A stretch of DNA of 64,000 nt from Kribbella rubisoli (GTDB lineage Bacteria > Actinomycetota > Actinomycetes > Propionibacteriales > Kribbellaceae), in the NCBI RefSeq assembly GCF_004217145.1, contig NZ_SHKR01000019.1:1-64000 (forward strand). The letters run 5' to 3'. The position numbers and the translations under genes are program-made. Shown piece by piece: positions 33,976-43,924 of this stretch (its first letter is position 1; each line of letters begins with the position of its first letter). A model generated the notes under the pieces. That model saw only the letters and a program-made list of their open reading frames with translations, had not been told where the DNA came from and searched no databases.

Positions 33976-34503
33976 TCAGCTCTGGGGCGGGTCCGACGGC
34001 TTCGGATCCTGGGTCGGTTCGGGCAGATCCAGCTGGTGGTGCAACGGTTCGCCGACCGGGTACACGACCGCGGTCGCGCCGTCGATGTGCATCACCTCGA
34101 CCCGCGTCCCCGGCGCGATCGTCGAGATCTCGTCGTACGGGCGCGCCGTCCAGAGCTCGCCGCCGAGCCGGATCGAACCGCCGCCGTCGGGGTGGATCTC
34201 CTTCACCACGGTCCCGGTCCGGCCGATGATGTGCGCCGAGCCGGTCTTCAGCTCGGTGCCGTGATGGATCTTGCGGACGATCATCGGGCGGATCGCCCCG
34301 AGCATCGCGGCCGCGGTGATCAGGCCGACGACGATCTGCAGCCAGAGCAGTCCCGGGAAGAACGCCGCGACCCCCGCGGCCGTGAGCGCGCCCGCGGCCA
34401 GCATCAGCAGGGTGAAGTCGAGCGAGGCCAGCTCAGCCAGGCCGAGGACGGCAGCGATCGTCAGCCACGCCGCCCACACATTGTCCCGCAGCCAATCCAT
34501 CAT
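33976..34503 (-). CDS. NfeD-like membrane protein
   Basis: 175 residues. Two or three membrane helices in residues 8-68 (LLMLAAGALTAAGVAAFF) are followed by an OB-fold NfeD domain (SAHIIGRTGTVVKEI, GSIRLGGELWTARP, GTRVEVMHIDGATAVV) and a Pro-rich end. It has the short form without a serine protease domain. NfeD proteins act with SPFH proteins, encoded just downstream. TAGGCT (34515-34510) lies 6 bases before the first ATG, indicating a leaderless start. Confidence 0.92.
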   Translation of the reverse strand: MMDWLRDNVWAAWLTIAAVLGLAELASLDFTLLMLAAGALTAAGVAAFFPGLLWLQIVVGLITAAAMLGAIRPMIVRKIHHGTELKTGSAHIIGRTGTVVKEIHPDGGGSIRLGGELWTARPYDEISTIAPGTRVEVMHIDGATAVVYPVGEPLHHQLDLPEPTQDPKPSDPPQS

Positions 34504-34567
34504 TTCCCAAGCCTATCCACGTTGGGGCCCGCAAGCAGATGTTTGGACGCGCCACCCCCGTCCCCGG

Positions 34568-34671
34568 CTCCCGGACCGCTCAGGGGTCAACCCCCGAGCT
34601 GGTCGGTTAGGCGGTCAGAATTTGCCTGCCTAACCGACCAAGTGCGGGGTTGACCCCTGAGACGTCCGGGA
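34568..34671. repeat. Dispersed palindromic element, copy A
   Basis: An imperfect palindrome of about 104 bases. The outer arms CTCAGGGGTCAACCCC and GGGGTTGACCCCTGAG are perfect complements, the inner arms are TGGTCGGTTAGGC and GCCTAACCGACCA, and the extreme ends TCCCGGA/TCCGGGA also pair. It lies between the nfeD promoter and the end of the ABC ATPase gene. Related copies are at 49362 and 56756. Confidence 0.85.
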
Positions 34672-34711
34672 GACGGAGGCTCGCCGGTGGGGACAGGCGG
34701 CGGCCGCGGTT

Positions 34712-34769
34712 GGGTTGCCGGGCGCGGGGTGGGTTGCCGGGGGCGGGTGGGTTGCCGGGGGCGGGTGGG

Positions 34770-34783
<14 letters not shown>
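34712..34783. repeat. 18-19 bp G-rich tandem repeat, four units
   Basis: Units begin at 34712, 34731, 34749 and 34767 with GGGTTGCCGG (last unit GGGTTACAGG) followed by GCGGGT-like sequence. The last unit covers the stop codon of the ABC ATPase gene. This is probably replication-slippage repeat; G-runs could form a quadruplex. Confidence 0.75.
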
Positions 34784-35552
<769 letters not shown>

Positions 35553-35613
35553 GCTCAAAACCTAAGGGGTCGCCGTCGACGGCGTGTGGTCGGGTGGTGA
35601 GAGACTTGCGGGC

Positions 35614-36348
35614 GTGCTGACGACCTCCGCCTCGGTACGGTTCACCGTGTGGACGAACGCGATGCTGACCGGCGCCTGCGACCCCGATACCGCCGCATCG
35701 AAGATCCTCGGTGACGACGTCGGTCACCACGTCTCCGGACTGGCCGCGCATCCCGAACCCGCCACCTTGCCGGTCGCGCTGAACCTGCTGCGTGCCGCCG
35801 GTACGACGCAGGCGCACCTCGCGCTGCCCGTCCCGGGTGATCCGATCGGTCTGGCCGGACCGCCGTCGTTCAACGAGGCCGCGTTGGAGACCGGCGAAGC
35901 CGTCGTACTCACGGGGCCTGAGCTCGGGCTGGTTCCGTCGTACGTCGGACCGGCCGTGCAGTGGTCCGTGCTGGCGGCGGCGAGCCCGACGCCGGCCGAC
36001 TTCGGCGAGGCGGACCGCGGTCTGCGGCTCGCGCTGATCGACGCGGCCGAATCGCTGGCCGCACTCGACGTCGCGCGCTGGAAGCCGGAGGTCGCCGACG
36101 CGCTGATCGACATCCGGAAGATCGGTCGCGGTCGCGGTGACGATCTTGCCCCCGGCTACGAACCGCGCGCGGTGAAGACCGCCGCGACCGCGCGCCGCTG
36201 CCTGGCGATCGCGGACGCTGCGCTCGAGGACGACGGTTCGGCGGTCACCGGGGCCGAGGCCGACGCTCGCCGGCGGGCGCTTCTCGACCTCGCCGCCGCG
36301 GCCCGCCGGGCACTGGTCGCGGCCTGCGCGCCGCCCGTTCATGCTTGA
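35614..36348 (+). CDS. Conserved hypothetical protein
   Basis: 244 residues from GTG at 35614; an earlier GTG at 35584 is in frame. It is soluble and Ala-rich, with segments VRFTVWTNAMLTGACDPDTA, LPVPGDPIGLAGPPSFNEAA and RKIGRGRGDDLAPGYEPRA. I recall similar unannotated proteins in other actinobacteria but no function. It stands between an ABC ATPase and serB. Confidence 0.82.
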   Translation: MLTTSASVRFTVWTNAMLTGACDPDTAASKILGDDVGHHVSGLAAHPEPATLPVALNLLRAAGTTQAHLALPVPGDPIGLAGPPSFNEAALETGEAVVLTGPELGLVPSYVGPAVQWSVLAAASPTPADFGEADRGLRLALIDAAESLAALDVARWKPEVADALIDIRKIGRGRGDDLAPGYEPRAVKTAATARRCLAIADAALEDDGSAVTGAEADARRRALLDLAAAARRALVAACAPPVHA

Positions 36349-36401
36349 GATTTGGACCGGTCATTGGACGGTCATCTCAAGTAGGTAGCGTTCGGGGTGC
36401 G

Positions 36402-37625
36402 ATGACTGATCCCACTGAGGTTGAACTCGAGACTGCGGCGGCCGAGCGACCGACGCTGCTGGTGACGTTGACGGGGACCGACCGGCCGGGGCTGACGTCC
36501 GCCGTACTCTCCACGCTCGCGACGCGCGGGCTCGAGGTCATCGACGCCGAGCAGGTCGTCCTGCGGGGGCGCCTGGTGCTCGGCGTACTGCTGTCCGCAC
36601 CGCGTGACCACAAGGATCTGAAGGACGAGCTGAAGGCGCTCGCCACCCTGCTCGACGTCGACATCTCGGTGAAGAAGGGTGTCGGCGACAACGAGCCGCG
36701 GCGCAAGGGCCGCAGCCAGGTGACCGTGATCGGGCACCCGTTGTCCGCCGCCGGACTGGCCGCGGTCGCCGGGCGGATCGCCGATACCGGCGCGAACATC
36801 GACCGGATCAGCCGCATGGCGCGGTATCCGGTGACAGCGATGGAGATCGCGGTGTCGGGCGCCGATCCGGAGACGCTGCGGACGGTCCTCGCGCTCGAGG
36901 GCGTCCGGCAAGGGCTCGACGTCGCGGTCCAGGACGGCGGGCTGTACCGGCGGGCCAAGCGGCTGATCGTGATGGACGTCGACTCCACGCTCATCCAGGG
37001 CGAGGTCATCGAGATGCTCGCCGAGCACGCGGGCCGGCTGGACGAGGTCGCCGCCGTCACCGAGAAGGCGATGCGCGGCGAGCTGGACTTCGAGGAATCG
37101 CTCCGGCATCGCGTCGCGGCGCTCGAAGGCCTGTCGGCGACCGCGCTCGACGAGGTGTACGCCGCGATCGAGCTGGCGCCCGGCGCCCGGACCTTGGTCC
37201 GCACGTTGAAGCGGCTCGGCTACCAGTTCGCGATCGTCAGCGGCGGGTTCAGCCAGATCACCGACCAACTCGCGGCCGAGCTGGGCATCGACTACGCGAA
37301 GGCGAACGAGCTCGAGATCGTCGACGGCGTGCTCACCGGCCGGGTCGTCGGCGAGATCGTGGATCGGGCCGGTAAGGCGACCGCGCTGCGCGAGTTCGCC
37401 GGACGCTCCGGGACTCCGCTCACCCAGACCGTGGCCATCGGCGACGGTGCGAACGACCTCGACATGCTCGCCGTGGCCGGCCTCGGCGTCGCGTTCAACG
37501 CCAAGCCGGTGGTCCGCGCTGCCGCCGATACCCATCTCAGCGTCCCCTACCTCGACACGATCCTCTACCTCCTCGGCATCACCCGCGAAGAAGTAGAAGT
37601 AGCCGACGCCGAGACCCCTGCCTGA
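36402..37625 (+). CDS. serB: Phosphoserine phosphatase
   Basis: Last step of serine biosynthesis. 407 residues, the long mycobacterial form. Two ACT-like domains fill about 1-175 (LVTLTGTDRPGLTSAVLSTL; TVIGHPLSAAGL). The HAD domain follows, with catalytic motif I VMDVDSTLIQGEVIE (about 190-204), FAIVSGGFSQITD (motif II) and TVAIGDGANDLDML (motif III/IV). The ATG at 36402 removes an unlike 19-residue N-terminus that an earlier start would give. ACT domains suggest amino-acid regulation. Confidence 0.95.
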   Translation: MTDPTEVELETAAAERPTLLVTLTGTDRPGLTSAVLSTLATRGLEVIDAEQVVLRGRLVLGVLLSAPRDHKDLKDELKALATLLDVDISVKKGVGDNEPRRKGRSQVTVIGHPLSAAGLAAVAGRIADTGANIDRISRMARYPVTAMEIAVSGADPETLRTVLALEGVRQGLDVAVQDGGLYRRAKRLIVMDVDSTLIQGEVIEMLAEHAGRLDEVAAVTEKAMRGELDFEESLRHRVAALEGLSATALDEVYAAIELAPGARTLVRTLKRLGYQFAIVSGGFSQITDQLAAELGIDYAKANELEIVDGVLTGRVVGEIVDRAGKATALREFAGRSGTPLTQTVAIGDGANDLDMLAVAGLGVAFNAKPVVRAAADTHLSVPYLDTILYLLGITREEVEVADAETPA

Positions 37626-37692
37626 CCCCGGCCTGATCGCAACAAGCTGCAGAACTCGCAGCCCGGCGGCCGGGATGCGGCAGGATCGGGCC

Positions 37693-38565
37693 ATGGACTT
37701 GACGGACCGGCCGGCCACGCTCGACGATGCGGACGCGATCTATCGGTTGATCGCCGCGAACGAGCGGGAGTGGCACGGGCAGGCCGAGGTGATTCCGGAT
37801 CAGGTGGCTGCGAATCTGAGCCGGCCGTTGATCGTTCTCGAACGCGACACGCTGGTCGTCGTGGCTCCGAACGGCGACGTGGCCGCGTGGGCGTGGTTGC
37901 ACGACGGCAAGCACGCGATGATCGACGTGCATCCGTCGTACCGCGGGCTCGGGATCGGGACGCGGCTGCTCGACTGGGCGGAGGCGGGTTCGCGGGCGCG
38001 CGGCAGCGAGTGGTTCGCACAGATCGTCGACGACGCCGACCTCGCCGGGACAAAGCTGCTGCGGTCCCGCGGCTGCGGCGTACTGGCGACGAACTGGTTG
38101 TTGGAGCGACCAATCAGTCCGCGAACCTTCAACGTCCCGGAGGGCATCCGGCTGTCCGGGTACGACGCATCCCGCGCGCAGGAGGTGTACGAGCTGATCG
38201 AGGCGGCGTTCGCGGCGTTCCAGCCGCGGCGGAAAAGCTTCGAGGAGTGGAGCGAGCTGACGGTCGGGCGGTCGACGTTCCTCCCGGACGTGTCGACGCT
38301 CGCGTACGCCGGTGACGAGGTGGTCGGTGCGGTCATCGCGCTCGACGGCGACGAGGGGTACGTCGAGCAGCTCGCCGTCCGGGACGACCAGCGGCAGAAG
38401 GGCATCGCCCGGGCCATGCTCGATCGCACGTGCGCGGGGTTCCTGGCCCGCGGTCGCAGTACCTGCATCCTGTGGACGCATTCCGGCACCGGCGCTCTCG
38501 CGATGTACGAACGGCTCGGCATGCGGGTCCGACGTAGTACGACGGTCTATCGAACCCAGCTGTGA
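37693..38565 (+). CDS. GNAT family N-acetyltransferase, two GNAT domains
   Basis: 290 residues. Two acetyl-CoA-binding motifs are visible: VHPSYRGLGIGTRLLDWAE (about 83-101) and VRDDQRQKGIARAMLDRTC (about 233-251), so this is a tandem-GNAT protein such as those of the MshD-like group. Only the second half has an intact C-terminal TGALAMYERLGM motif. Substrate is unknown. ATG at 37693 is 6 bases after CAGGAT. Confidence 0.9.
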   Translation: MDLTDRPATLDDADAIYRLIAANEREWHGQAEVIPDQVAANLSRPLIVLERDTLVVVAPNGDVAAWAWLHDGKHAMIDVHPSYRGLGIGTRLLDWAEAGSRARGSEWFAQIVDDADLAGTKLLRSRGCGVLATNWLLERPISPRTFNVPEGIRLSGYDASRAQEVYELIEAAFAAFQPRRKSFEEWSELTVGRSTFLPDVSTLAYAGDEVVGAVIALDGDEGYVEQLAVRDDQRQKGIARAMLDRTCAGFLARGRSTCILWTHSGTGALAMYERLGMRVRRSTTVYRTQL

Positions 38566-38572
38566 CGAAGTG

Positions 38573-38600
38573 TTGACAGTGCGCGATGAGAGCGCTCCCA
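38573..38600 (+). promoter_or_regulatory. Promoter of the GH16 gene with CebR/CelR-like operator
   Basis: TTGACA (38573-38578) is a perfect -35. The palindrome TGAGAGCGCTCCCA (38587-38600) follows; it differs by one base from the LacI-family CebR/CelR operator TGGGAGCGCTCCCA of actinobacterial cellulose and glucan regulons. It lies in the -10 region, where binding would repress. ATG is at 38608, giving a very short leader. Confidence 0.65.
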
Positions 38601-38607
38601 TAGGTTC

Positions 38608-39966
38608 ATGCGTACCCGCCCCTTAGTACTTGCGCTGCTGGCGCCTCTGCTGGCCGTCGTACCGCTCGCACATGCGAGTGTGCCGCCGCCTACCGACGGC
38701 TGGACGACGGTGTGGAGTGACGACTTCAACGGGTCGAGCGGCAGTCTGCCGTCAGGCTCCAACTGGATCATCGACACCGGACACGGTTACCCGGGCGGCC
38801 CCGGGAACTGGGGCACCGGCGAGATCCAGAACTACACGAACAGCCCGGACAACGTGTCGCTCGACGGCACCGGGAACCTGCGGATCACCCCGCGCCGGGA
38901 CGGAGCCGGCAACTGGACCTCGGCGCGGATCGAGAGCCAGCGGAGCGATTTCAAGCCGCCGTCGGGCGGTGTGCTGGCAATCGAGAGCCGGATCCAGATG
39001 CCGAACGTGACCGGTGACGCGGCGCTCGGGTACTGGCCCGCGTTCTGGGCGCTCGGTGCGCCGTACCGCGGGAACTACTGGAACTGGCCGGGGATCGGCG
39101 AGTTCGACATCATGGAGAACGTCAACGGGATCAACTCGGTCTGGGGCGTGCTGCACTGCGGCGTCAGCCCGGGCGGCCCGTGCAACGAGACCACGGGGAT
39201 CGGCGCGAACCGCGCGTGCCCGGGCTCGAGCTGCCAGTCCGCGTTCCACACGTACCGGTTCGAGTGGGACACGTCGGTGTCGCCGAACCAGTTGCGCTGG
39301 TACGTCGACGGGCAGCAGTTCCACTCGGTCAGCCAGGGGCAGTTGCCGGCTGACACGTGGGCGAACATGACGTCCCACGCCGGGTACTTCGTCCTGCTCA
39401 ACCTGGCGATCGGCGGCGCGTTCCCGGATGCGCTCAACGGCCCGACGCCGCGCGCGTCGACCGTGCCGGACCGTCCGATGATGGTCGACTACGTGGCGGT
39501 CTCGACGAAGGGCGGCGGCACCACTCCGCCACCGACGACTCCCCCGCCGGGCGGCTCCTCGGCGTACGGCACGTTGCAGGCGGAGTCTTACGCGCAGCAG
39601 TCCGGGATGGGCCTGGAGACCACCACGGACACCGGCGGCGGCCAGAACCTGATGCAGATCGGCAACGGCGACTGGGCGCAGTACAACGGCATCGACTTCG
39701 GCAGCACCGCGGCGACGCAGTTCGTGGCACGCGTCGCATCAGGCGCCGGAGGAGGTGTCAGCGGACTCGTCGAAGTACGCCTCGACAGCCGCTCCAACGC
39801 CCCCGTCGGCAGCTTCGCCGTCGGCAACACCGGCGGCTGGCAATCCTGGCGCACCATCCCCGCCAACATGTCGTCGGTCACCGGCGTCCACACCATCTAC
39901 ATAACCTTCACCAGCGGCCAACCCGCCGACTACGTCAACCTCAACTGGTTCACGTTCGGTCACTGA
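38608..39966 (+). CDS. Secreted endo-beta-1,3-glucanase (GH16) with C-terminal CBM6
   Basis: 452 residues. Signal peptide 1-23 (MRTRPLVLALLAPLLAVVPL ... AHA). The GH16 domain covers about 30-300 with the catalytic motif EFDIME at 165-170 (nucleophile E165, acid/base E170), as in laminarinases. A Gly/Thr/Pro linker (GGGTTPPPTTPPPGG) leads to a CBM6-like module, about 320-452, with LQAESYAQQSG, NGDWAQYNGIDFG and VNLNWFTFG. It should cut soil or fungal beta-1,3-glucan outside the cell. A CebR/CelR-like operator suggests induction by glucan oligosaccharides. Confidence 0.95.
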   Translation: MRTRPLVLALLAPLLAVVPLAHASVPPPTDGWTTVWSDDFNGSSGSLPSGSNWIIDTGHGYPGGPGNWGTGEIQNYTNSPDNVSLDGTGNLRITPRRDGAGNWTSARIESQRSDFKPPSGGVLAIESRIQMPNVTGDAALGYWPAFWALGAPYRGNYWNWPGIGEFDIMENVNGINSVWGVLHCGVSPGGPCNETTGIGANRACPGSSCQSAFHTYRFEWDTSVSPNQLRWYVDGQQFHSVSQGQLPADTWANMTSHAGYFVLLNLAIGGAFPDALNGPTPRASTVPDRPMMVDYVAVSTKGGGTTPPPTTPPPGGSSAYGTLQAESYAQQSGMGLETTTDTGGGQNLMQIGNGDWAQYNGIDFGSTAATQFVARVASGAGGGVSGLVEVRLDSRSNAPVGSFAVGNTGGWQSWRTIPANMSSVTGVHTIYITFTSGQPADYVNLNWFTFGH

Positions 39967-39992
39967 GGGCAGTAGCACCTATCCTGCAGCTT

Positions 39993-41051
39993 ATGTCTGA
40001 ACTGCAGGGTGGGCCGGGGGCCCTGTTCGCGATCGGTGGGGCCGAGGACAAGCTGAAGAAGCGGACGGTGTTGCAGGAGTTCGTGGAGGCGGCTGGTGGG
40101 TCCAAGGCGCGGATCGTGGTGGTGCCTACTGCGTCCGCGCTTGGTCCGGACGTCATCGACGTGTACCGGGCGCTGTTCGCGGCGCTCGGGGCCGAGAGTG
40201 TGGTCGGCGTTCGCCCGGAGAACCGGGAGGACGCCGACGACCCGGCCTTCATCTCCCCGCTGAACGACGCGACCGGCGTGTTCATGACCGGCGGCAACCA
40301 GCTCAAGCTCGCCGGTGTCGTCACCGGTACGGCGTTCGGCCGCGCCGTCACCGCGGCCCACGCGCGCGGTGCTGCCGTCGGTGGTACGTCGGCCGGCGCG
40401 AGCATCCTGGCCGAACACATGATCGCGTTCGGCCGCTCCGGCGCCACCCCGCGGCAGCGGATGAGCCAGCTGGCCAGCGGCCTCGGCCTGGTCCAGGGCG
40501 CGATCGTCGACCAGCACTTCGCCCAGCGGAACCGGTACGGCCGGCTGCTGTCGCTCGTCGCCCAGTCCCCCGGCCTGCTCGGGATCGGCGTCGACGAGGA
40601 CACCGCGGCCGTGTTCCGCGGCTCGCACCTGGAGGTTGTCGGCCGCGGCGCGGTGACGATCTTCGACGGCAGCCGGATCAGGTCCAACGGGCACTACGCC
40701 GGCCGGTCCGAGCCGCTGCTCGCGTCCGGCGTCGTACTGCATGTACTTCCGGCCACCGCGACGTTCGACCTCCAGGACCGCGTCCTGCTGTCGTTCGGCA
40801 AGCAGCCGCCGGCAGCCGAGCTCGCCGAGATGGAGGCGGCCGAGGCGGACCTTCGCAAGCTCGCGAAGGAGATCGCGGCGGAGGGGGTGTCACCGAAGTA
40901 CTACGCGGACCGCAAGAAGCGGGCGGGACGCCGTACGTCGAAGAAATCCGCGGCCGCCGGGGAGTCCAGACCGGAGGCGACCGAGCCGATCACGGCCGGC
41001 GCCGACGCTGAGAACACCTTGCTCCCCGACCGCACGCAACCAGAAGTGTGA
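39993..41051 (+). CDS. cphB: Cyanophycinase
   Basis: Serine exopeptidase (family S51) that releases beta-Asp-Arg dipeptides from cyanophycin. 352 residues. The nucleophile is Ser133 in GGTSAGAS, with IGGAEDKL at the N-terminus, FMTGGNQLKLA and GIGVDEDTAAVF. The C-terminal ~80 residues are a charged extension. ATG at 39993 lies 7 bases after TATCCT, so the message is leaderless. Its stop shares one base with cphA. It degrades the product of the next gene, so the pair forms a nitrogen-storage module. Confidence 0.95.
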   Translation: MSELQGGPGALFAIGGAEDKLKKRTVLQEFVEAAGGSKARIVVVPTASALGPDVIDVYRALFAALGAESVVGVRPENREDADDPAFISPLNDATGVFMTGGNQLKLAGVVTGTAFGRAVTAAHARGAAVGGTSAGASILAEHMIAFGRSGATPRQRMSQLASGLGLVQGAIVDQHFAQRNRYGRLLSLVAQSPGLLGIGVDEDTAAVFRGSHLEVVGRGAVTIFDGSRIRSNGHYAGRSEPLLASGVVLHVLPATATFDLQDRVLLSFGKQPPAAELAEMEAAEADLRKLAKEIAAEGVSPKYYADRKKRAGRRTSKKSAAAGESRPEATEPITAGADAENTLLPDRTQPEV

Positions 41052-43924
41052 TGCCCCGCATGACCGAAACCACAGGCACCCCCGCCCCCGACCTGAAGAT
41101 CATCGAGACCCGCGTCTACCGCGGCCCGAACATCTGGAGCTACGACCCCGCGATCCACCTCGTCGTCGATCTCGGCTCGCTGGAGAACTTCCCGTCGAAC
41201 ACCATCCCCGGGTTCAAGGAGCGGCTGCTGGCCTACCTGCCGCGGCTCGATCAGCACCACTGCTCGCGCGGCCGCCGGGGCGGATTCATCGAGCGGCTGG
41301 ACGAGGGCACCTGGCTCGGGCACATCGCCGAGCATGTCGCACTCCAGCTCCAGCAGGAGGCCGGCCACGACATGCGCCGCGGCAAGACCCGGCAGGTCAA
41401 GGGCTCCCCCGGCATCTACAACATCACCTACGCGTACGCCGACGAGGCGGTCGGCCTCGCGGCCGGCGAGCTCGCCGTACGGTTCGTGAACAACCTGGTC
41501 CAGCCCCAAATGAAGAATGGACAGCCCGCGTTCGACTTCACCACCGAGCTGGAGAAGTTCATCAAGCAGGCCGAGCGTACGGCGTTCGGCCCGTCGACGC
41601 AGGCCATCGTGGACGAAGCCGTGTCCCGGGACATCCCGTGGATCCGGTTGAACAAGGCCAGCCTGGTGCAGCTCGGTCAGGGCGTGCACGCTAAGCGGAT
41701 CCGGGCCACGATGACGTCCGAGACCGGTTCGATCGCGGTGGACGTTGCCAGCGACAAGGACCTCACCACCCGGCTGCTCGCGTCCGCCGGCCTGCCGGTG
41801 CCTCGGTCGGAGTCGATCCGCACGGTCGAGGAAGCGGTCACCGTCGCGAACAAGATCGGCTACCCGGTCGTGTGCAAGCCGCTCGACGGCAACCACGGCC
41901 GCGGCGTCTGCCTGAACCTGCAGGACGCCGACGCGGTCCGCGAGGCGTTCCCGATCGCCGCCGAGCAGTCCCGGCGCGGCTCCGTGATCGTGGAGAACTT
42001 CGTCACCGGCAAGGACTACCGCTGCCTGATCATCAACGGCCGGATGGAGGCGATCGCCGAACGCGTGCCCGCGCACGTCGTCGGCGACGGCATCCACACC
42101 GTGGCCGAGCTGGTCGACATCACCAACGCCGACCCGCGCCGCGGAGTCGGTCACGAGAAGATCCTGACCCGGATCACGATCAACGCCGCCGCGCGGCAGC
42201 TGGTCCGCGACCAGGGCTTCGAGCTGGACGACGTACCGCCCGAGGACGCGATGGTGAAGCTGACGCTCACCGGCAACATGTCCACCGGCGGGATCTCGAT
42301 CGACCGGACCTGGGAGGCGCACCCGGAGAACATCGAGATCGCCGAGGAGGCGGCCCGGATGATCGGGCTCGACATCGCCGGTATCGACTTCATCTGCCCC
42401 GATATCACCCAGCCGGTGCGTGAGACCGGCGGCGCGATCTGCGAGGTCAACGCCGCGCCCGGGTTCCGGATGCACACGAACCCGACGATCGGCGAGCCGC
42501 AGTACATCGCGAAGCCTGTCGTCGACATGCTGTTCCCGCCGGGCGCAACCAGCCGGATCCCGATCGTCGCGGTGACCGGTACGAACGGCAAGACCACGAC
42601 CTCGCGGATGATCAGCCACGTGTTCAAGGGTCTGGGCCGCAAGGTCGGGATGACGTCGACCGACGGCATCGTGATCGACGAGCGGCTGGTGATCCGCCAG
42701 GACGCGTCCGGGCCGAAATCCGCGCGGATGGTGCTGCAGAACCCGCGGGTCGACTTCGCGGTGTTCGAGGTGGCACGCGGCGGCATCCTGCGCGAGGGCC
42801 TCGGGTACGAGCGCAACGACGTCGCCGTGGTACTGAACGTCCAGCCCGATCACCTGGGACTGCGCGGCATCGACACGCTCGAGCAGCTCGCCGACGTGAA
42901 GGCGGTGCTGGTCGAGGCGGTGCCGCGGACGGGGTACGCCGTACTCAATGCCGACGATCCGCTGGTCCGGAAGATGCGCCGGAAGTGCTCGGGGCAGGTC
43001 GTGTGGTTCAGCATGGCCGAGCCGGGCAGCGAGGTCCGCGACTACATCGAGGGGCACTGCCGTCGCGGTGGTCGCGCGGTCGTGCTGGAGCGGTCCGACC
43101 TGGGCGACATGATCGTGGTGAAGCACGGCCGGCGTTCGATGCAGCTCGCGTGGACTCACTTGCTGCCGGCAACGTTCGGCGGGCGGGCGATGATGAACGT
43201 GCAGAACGCGATGGCGGCCGCGGCGGCTGCCTTCGCGGCGGGCGCTTCGCTGCACGACATCAGGCAGGGTCTGCGGACGTTCAGTACGTCGTACTACCTG
43301 TCGCCCGGGCGCTTGAACGAGATCGACGTGGACGGGCGGACCGTGATCGTCGACTACTGCCACAACGCGCCGGCGATGCGGATGCTCGGCGACTTCGTCG
43401 ATCGTCTCGGCGAGAGCCTGACCGCGTCGTCCGAGCTCGGGCGGCCGTCCCGGATCGGCGTGATCGCGACCGCGGGCGACCGCCGCGACGACGACATCCG
43501 CGAACTGGGTCAGGTCGCGGCACAGCACTTCGACGTGGTCATCGTCCGCGAGGATGCCCGGTTGCGCGGACGCAAGCGCGGCGAATCGGCTGCCTTGGTC
43601 GAGGCCGGCGTACGTGCCGCGATGGAGAACGGCGCCCGCTGCCGCCAGGTCGACACCGTGCTCGAGGAGCTGGACGCGGTCAAGCACGCGCTCAACCGCT
43701 CGAACCCCGGCGACCTCGTCGTCCTGTGCGTCGACCAGCACCAGCAGGTCCTGTCCGAGCTCGAATCGGTCTCCCACCTCGCCCAAGCCGGAGCCCGCTC
43801 GGGTGACGAAGGCGGCGACCCCGACTTCGTCCCCCCGGACGAGGAACCCGCGGAACCTGAACGGAACTCGCCTGACCTGTCACCCTGCGACGCTGTTCAC
43901 CGCGTTGTAGGGGTGTGCGGATGA
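41051..43924 (+). CDS. cphA: Cyanophycin synthetase
   Basis: Polymerises Asp and Arg into multi-L-arginyl-poly-aspartate without a template. 957 residues. The N-terminal domain (about 1-160: VYRGPNIWSYDPAIHLVVDL, GTWLGHIAEHVALQLQ) is followed by an ATP-grasp domain (about 215-480; PVVCKPLDGNHGRGVCLNLQ, CEVNAAPGFRMH). The Mur-ligase-like domain has P-loop VTGTNGKTTTSRM near 507-519. The last ~25 residues (SPDLSPCDAVHRVVGVCG) look unlike CphA and read through the next gene's promoter region. Its stop overlaps the sigma-factor ATG (ATGA). Confidence 0.96.
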   Translation: MPRMTETTGTPAPDLKIIETRVYRGPNIWSYDPAIHLVVDLGSLENFPSNTIPGFKERLLAYLPRLDQHHCSRGRRGGFIERLDEGTWLGHIAEHVALQLQQEAGHDMRRGKTRQVKGSPGIYNITYAYADEAVGLAAGELAVRFVNNLVQPQMKNGQPAFDFTTELEKFIKQAERTAFGPSTQAIVDEAVSRDIPWIRLNKASLVQLGQGVHAKRIRATMTSETGSIAVDVASDKDLTTRLLASAGLPVPRSESIRTVEEAVTVANKIGYPVVCKPLDGNHGRGVCLNLQDADAVREAFPIAAEQSRRGSVIVENFVTGKDYRCLIINGRMEAIAERVPAHVVGDGIHTVAELVDITNADPRRGVGHEKILTRITINAAARQLVRDQGFELDDVPPEDAMVKLTLTGNMSTGGISIDRTWEAHPENIEIAEEAARMIGLDIAGIDFICPDITQPVRETGGAICEVNAAPGFRMHTNPTIGEPQYIAKPVVDMLFPPGATSRIPIVAVTGTNGKTTTSRMISHVFKGLGRKVGMTSTDGIVIDERLVIRQDASGPKSARMVLQNPRVDFAVFEVARGGILREGLGYERNDVAVVLNVQPDHLGLRGIDTLEQLADVKAVLVEAVPRTGYAVLNADDPLVRKMRRKCSGQVVWFSMAEPGSEVRDYIEGHCRRGGRAVVLERSDLGDMIVVKHGRRSMQLAWTHLLPATFGGRAMMNVQNAMAAAAAAFAAGASLHDIRQGLRTFSTSYYLSPGRLNEIDVDGRTVIVDYCHNAPAMRMLGDFVDRLGESLTASSELGRPSRIGVIATAGDRRDDDIRELGQVAAQHFDVVIVREDARLRGRKRGESAALVEAGVRAAMENGARCRQVDTVLEELDAVKHALNRSNPGDLVVLCVDQHQQVLSELESVSHLAQAGARSGDEGGDPDFVPPDEEPAEPERNSPDLSPCDAVHRVVGVCG

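Noticed and set aside
40901..43786. 961-codon open frame antisense to cphA
   Set aside because: A codon-bias shadow of cphA, whose ATP-grasp and Mur motifs are intact; no domain seen in the antisense product.
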